Part shown: positions 6,859 to 9,159 of the stretch, piece by piece
Numbering within the stretch: position 1 is the stretch's first letter
How the letters are laid out: every line of letters begins with the position of its first letter
Assembly (NCBI GenBank): GCA_900556535.1
Contig: USPI01000044.1
Location: 1 to 9,159, forward strand
Source of the DNA: an uncultured Eubacteriales bacterium
GTDB taxonomy: Bacteria > Bacillota > Clostridia > Oscillospirales > Oscillospiraceae
Direction of reading: 5' to 3'
DNA: 9,159 bases
Translations under genes and position numbers: made by a program
The notes under the pieces: generated by a model
The model's database searches: none
What the model was told of the DNA's origin: nothing
The model's input: the letters and a program-made list of their open reading frames with translations, nothing else

Positions 6859-9159
6859 TCAGTATCTGCCGAGCATCCTTTCATCGTCGGAAAGCAGCGT
6901 TACCTCGATGACCGTGCCGTGCTTTACGGCAGCGCCGGCGTCGATGCTCTGTGTATGTATTCGCTGGGAAGCGGCATCGGTTATTGCCGTGCTGCTTTTT
7001 ATGAAAAGTCCGTATCCGCTCAAGAGCCGCGCGGCCTCGGCGTAGCTCATGCCGTCAAGCCGCGGTATCGTTTCAAGCTCCGCAGAAGGGCTTGCGTCGG
7101 CATAGACGATGACCGTGCTGCCGTCGGCGATAACGGCATTTGCAGCCGGAAGCTGCGCCGTCACGCTCCCGCCCTCGCCTATGACGCGGCAGGCAAAGCC
7201 GCACTCGGAAAGTTTCATCTTTGCATCCTCAAGCGAAAGTCCCTTGACGGAGGGCACGGTCTTATCGGCTGCGCGGGCCGACTCATCGTCATATTGCGGC
7301 TCAATGCCCATATACGGCAGAATATCCGCAAACATCTTGCCGACCGTGGGCGCTGCCATTTGACCGCCGGAAACATAAACTCCCGAATCGGGGCCCGGCG
7401 AATCGAGCAGAACGAGTATCGCGATCTGCGGATCGTCCGCCGGGGCAAATCCTATGAAGGACACGATGTATTCCTTCTTGCCCGTCTGAGCCTCATAGCT
7501 GACCTTCTCCGAAGTACCGGTCTTGCCGCCTATGCGGTATCCCGCAACGGCTGCATTTCTGCCGGTACCCTCGTTCGGATCGCCGACGACCTGCTCAAGA
7601 ATATTGCACACGGTCTTGCTTGTTTCCTCGCTTATCACCCTGCGGACAACTTTTGGCATATTATTATACACCGTTTTCCCGTCTGAGTCCAGTAAACTTT
7701 CTACGACGAACGGCTGCATGAGATATCCGCCGTTAACGCAGGCGCTCACGGCGGTGATAAGCTGAAGCGGCGTTATCGTAAAGGTTTGCCCGAATGACGC
7801 CGCGGCAAGCTGAGATTTATTCTTCTCGCTGTAAAACGTGTCCTCATTCCACCATATGCTCCCGCTCTCGCCACCGAGGTCAATGCCTGTTTTGGCTGTG
7901 AGCTGCTCGGAGCTGTTTCCCGTGAGTGTTAGAAAGCCGAATGCGTCGCAGTATTTATAAAATGTCTGCGCCCCAACGCGCATACCGATGTTGACAAAAG
8001 CGGCATTGCAGGAGTGCTGCACCGCCTGCGTGAGGCTTTGCGAGCCGTGACCTGTGGTTTTCCAGCACCTGACGGGGCTCGTTCTTCCCGGCACCTGTAT
8101 GCTGCCGCCGCAGAAAAAGCTGTCAGAGCTGTGCACCTTGCCCTCCTCGAGAGCCATGGACAGGGTGATTATCTTGAATGTTGAGCCGGGCTCATAGGTG
8201 TCCGAAAGCATTTTGTTTCGCCACTGAAGCCGCTGGGCATCAGCAAGAAGCTGATTTTTTTCTTTCTCATCTTGCGCCTCGTCGATAGCGCTTTTCGCTT
8301 CGTCGCTCACGTCGAGAAAATTGTTGAGATCATAGCCGCCGATAGACGCCATTGCGAGTATCTTCCCCGTCTTAACATCCATCGCGATAGCGCCCGCGCC
8401 GTTTCTGATATCATAATCCTCAACTGCCTGATACAGCGACTTTTCAATATAATACTGTATCGTCATGTCTATGGTCGTCACAAGGTCAAGACCGTTTTCC
8501 GCGCCCTCATAGCCCTCGTAGCGCTCAAAAAGCAGGTCCGTACCATAGGCGTTGGTTGCGCGCATATATCTGCCCGCCTTGCCGCGCAGGGCGTGGTCAT
8601 ACTGCGCCTCCACTCCGTCAAGCCCGAAATTATCCGTCCCGACAAAGCCGATGACATGGCAGGCAAGAGATGAGTGCGGATAATATCGCTTCGTGTCGCT
8701 TTCAAGGCGCACGCCCTTGAGCGAATGCTCCTTCTTAAATTCCCGCACCTTATCGGCAGTTTCCTTCTCGACCTTCTTTGCAAGCGTCACATACCACGAG
8801 CCGCTGTTTTCGGTTTTTTTGAGGATATCCTCGCGGTCAAGTCCGAGTATTTCGGAAAGCCCGTCGGCGATAAGCTCCGGATCCTCCTTGTACATTTCTA
8901 TCTCCGCCGGACTGAGATAGACATTTTCGACATTTGCGCTCATTGCGAGAATGTTCATGTTGCAGTCGTATATGGTCCCGCGCCGAGCCGAGCTGCCGGT
9001 CTCTCGAAGCTGCTGACTTATTGCAAGCTGCTCATACTTATCATGGTCTTTTATCTGAAGCACATAGAGTCTCGCCGCAAGCACCAGAAAAGAAACTATG
9101 CCGCACACTGCCATTAAGAATAGTGTGCGGCGAAGCATGGTCCTGTTTATACTGCTGCT
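6859..9159 (-). CDS. spoVD: Class B penicillin-binding protein, SpoVD/PbpB (FtsI) type, with two PASTA domains; 5' end probably cut
   Basis: This membrane-anchored D,D-transpeptidase crosslinks peptidoglycan and partners a SEDS polymerase. Numbering from the ATG at 9138 gives 759 residues: a membrane anchor at about 5-27, the PBP dimerisation (pedestal) domain at about 45-210 with RRGTIYD (52-58), and the transpeptidase domain at about 245-605. The catalytic motifs are STFK (319-322, Ser319), SCN (376-378) and KTG (539-541). Two C-terminal PASTA domains follow, at about 628-682 and 690-749. C358 (in RCWK) and C377 (in SCN) sit 19 apart, like the redox cysteine pair known in B. subtilis SpoVD. 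Two PASTA repeats, however, resemble the division enzyme PbpB, so the role could be division, sporulation or both. The ATG at 9138 has only AGGA two bases upstream, too close to work well, and the frame stays open for seven more codons to the edge. The true start is probably outside the window. murE follows after 18 bases. Confidence 0.93.
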   Translation of the reverse strand, partial: SSSINRTMLRRTLFLMAVCGIVSFLVLAARLYVLQIKDHDKYEQLAISQQLRETGSSARRGTIYDCNMNILAMSANVENVYLSPAEIEMYKEDPELIADGLSEILGLDREDILKKTENSGSWYVTLAKKVEKETADKVREFKKEHSLKGVRLESDTKRYYPHSSLACHVIGFVGTDNFGLDGVEAQYDHALRGKAGRYMRATNAYGTDLLFERYEGYEGAENGLDLVTTIDMTIQYYIEKSLYQAVEDYDIRNGAGAIAMDVKTGKILAMASIGGYDLNNFLDVSDEAKSAIDEAQDEKEKNQLLADAQRLQWRNKMLSDTYEPGSTFKIITLSMALEEGKVHSSDSFFCGGSIQVPGRTSPVRCWKTTGHGSQSLTQAVQHSCNAAFVNIGMRVGAQTFYKYCDAFGFLTLTGNSSEQLTAKTGIDLGGESGSIWWNEDTFYSEKNKSQLAAASFGQTFTITPLQLITAVSACVNGGYLMQPFVVESLLDSDGKTVYNNMPKVVRRVISEETSKTVCNILEQVVGDPNEGTGRNAAVAGYRIGGKTGTSEKVSYEAQTGKKEYIVSFIGFAPADDPQIAILVLLDSPGPDSGVYVSGGQMAAPTVGKMFADILPYMGIEPQYDDESARAADKTVPSVKGLSLEDAKMKLSECGFACRVIGEGGSVTAQLPAANAVIADGSTVIVYADASPSAELETIPRLDGMSYAEAARLLSGYGLFIKSSTAITDAASQRIHTQSIDAGAAVKHGTVIEVTLLSDDERMLGRY

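Noticed and set aside
6919..7686. Plus-strand open frame of 255 codons opposite the PBP gene
   Set aside because: It is antisense to the transpeptidase and PASTA coding region, shows no protein family features and is explained as a shadow frame.
1..9159. A novel system, mobile element, CRISPR array or RNA gene in the window
   Set aside because: Reading both strands, I found seven recognisable dcw genes covering nearly all bases, no direct-repeat arrays, no transposase or integrase, and no tRNA or rRNA-like sequence.

Overview
The window is an almost fully coding stretch of a division and cell wall (dcw) cluster. All genes lie on the minus strand, so transcription runs from high to low coordinates. 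The order is: class B penicillin-binding protein (SpoVD/PbpB type), murE, mraY, ftsW (or spoVE), murG, murA, ftsQ/divIB. The first gene probably continues past the right edge and the last runs off the left edge. The cluster type, the PASTA-tailed class B PBP next to murE, the DivIB-like FtsQ after murA, and the meso-diaminopimelate signature in MurE point to a low-to-mid GC Gram-positive of the class Clostridia (Oscillospiraceae/Ruminococcaceae-like). The lineage is inferred from gene order and motifs only.

Layout: 6859-9159 SpoVD/PbpB transpeptidase with two PASTA domains; 5386-6840 murE; 4376-5389 mraY, overlapping the murE stop by 4 bases; 3195-4358 ftsW/spoVE; 2057-3181 murG; 1997-2056 the only real intergenic gap, holding a long-loop hairpin followed by seven T; 743-1996 murA; 1-741 ftsQ, starting 1 base after the murA stop and cut by the left edge. 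All other gaps are 18 bases or less, and no gene-free stretch reaches 300 bases.

The genes form one pathway. MurA makes the first committed precursor in the cytoplasm and MurE adds the third stem residue. MraY moves the finished UDP-MurNAc-pentapeptide onto undecaprenyl phosphate (lipid I), and MurG adds GlcNAc (lipid II). The SEDS polymerase FtsW/SpoVE and its class B PBP partner polymerise and crosslink the glycan outside the membrane, and FtsQ/DivIB is the divisome scaffold. murD and murF, usually found in such clusters, are absent and must be encoded elsewhere.

I see no mobile element, CRISPR array, tRNA, rRNA or plus-strand gene, and no undescribed multi-gene system. The most interesting local feature is the murG-murA junction, where the murA ribosome binding site lies inside the 3' arm of a terminator-like hairpin.
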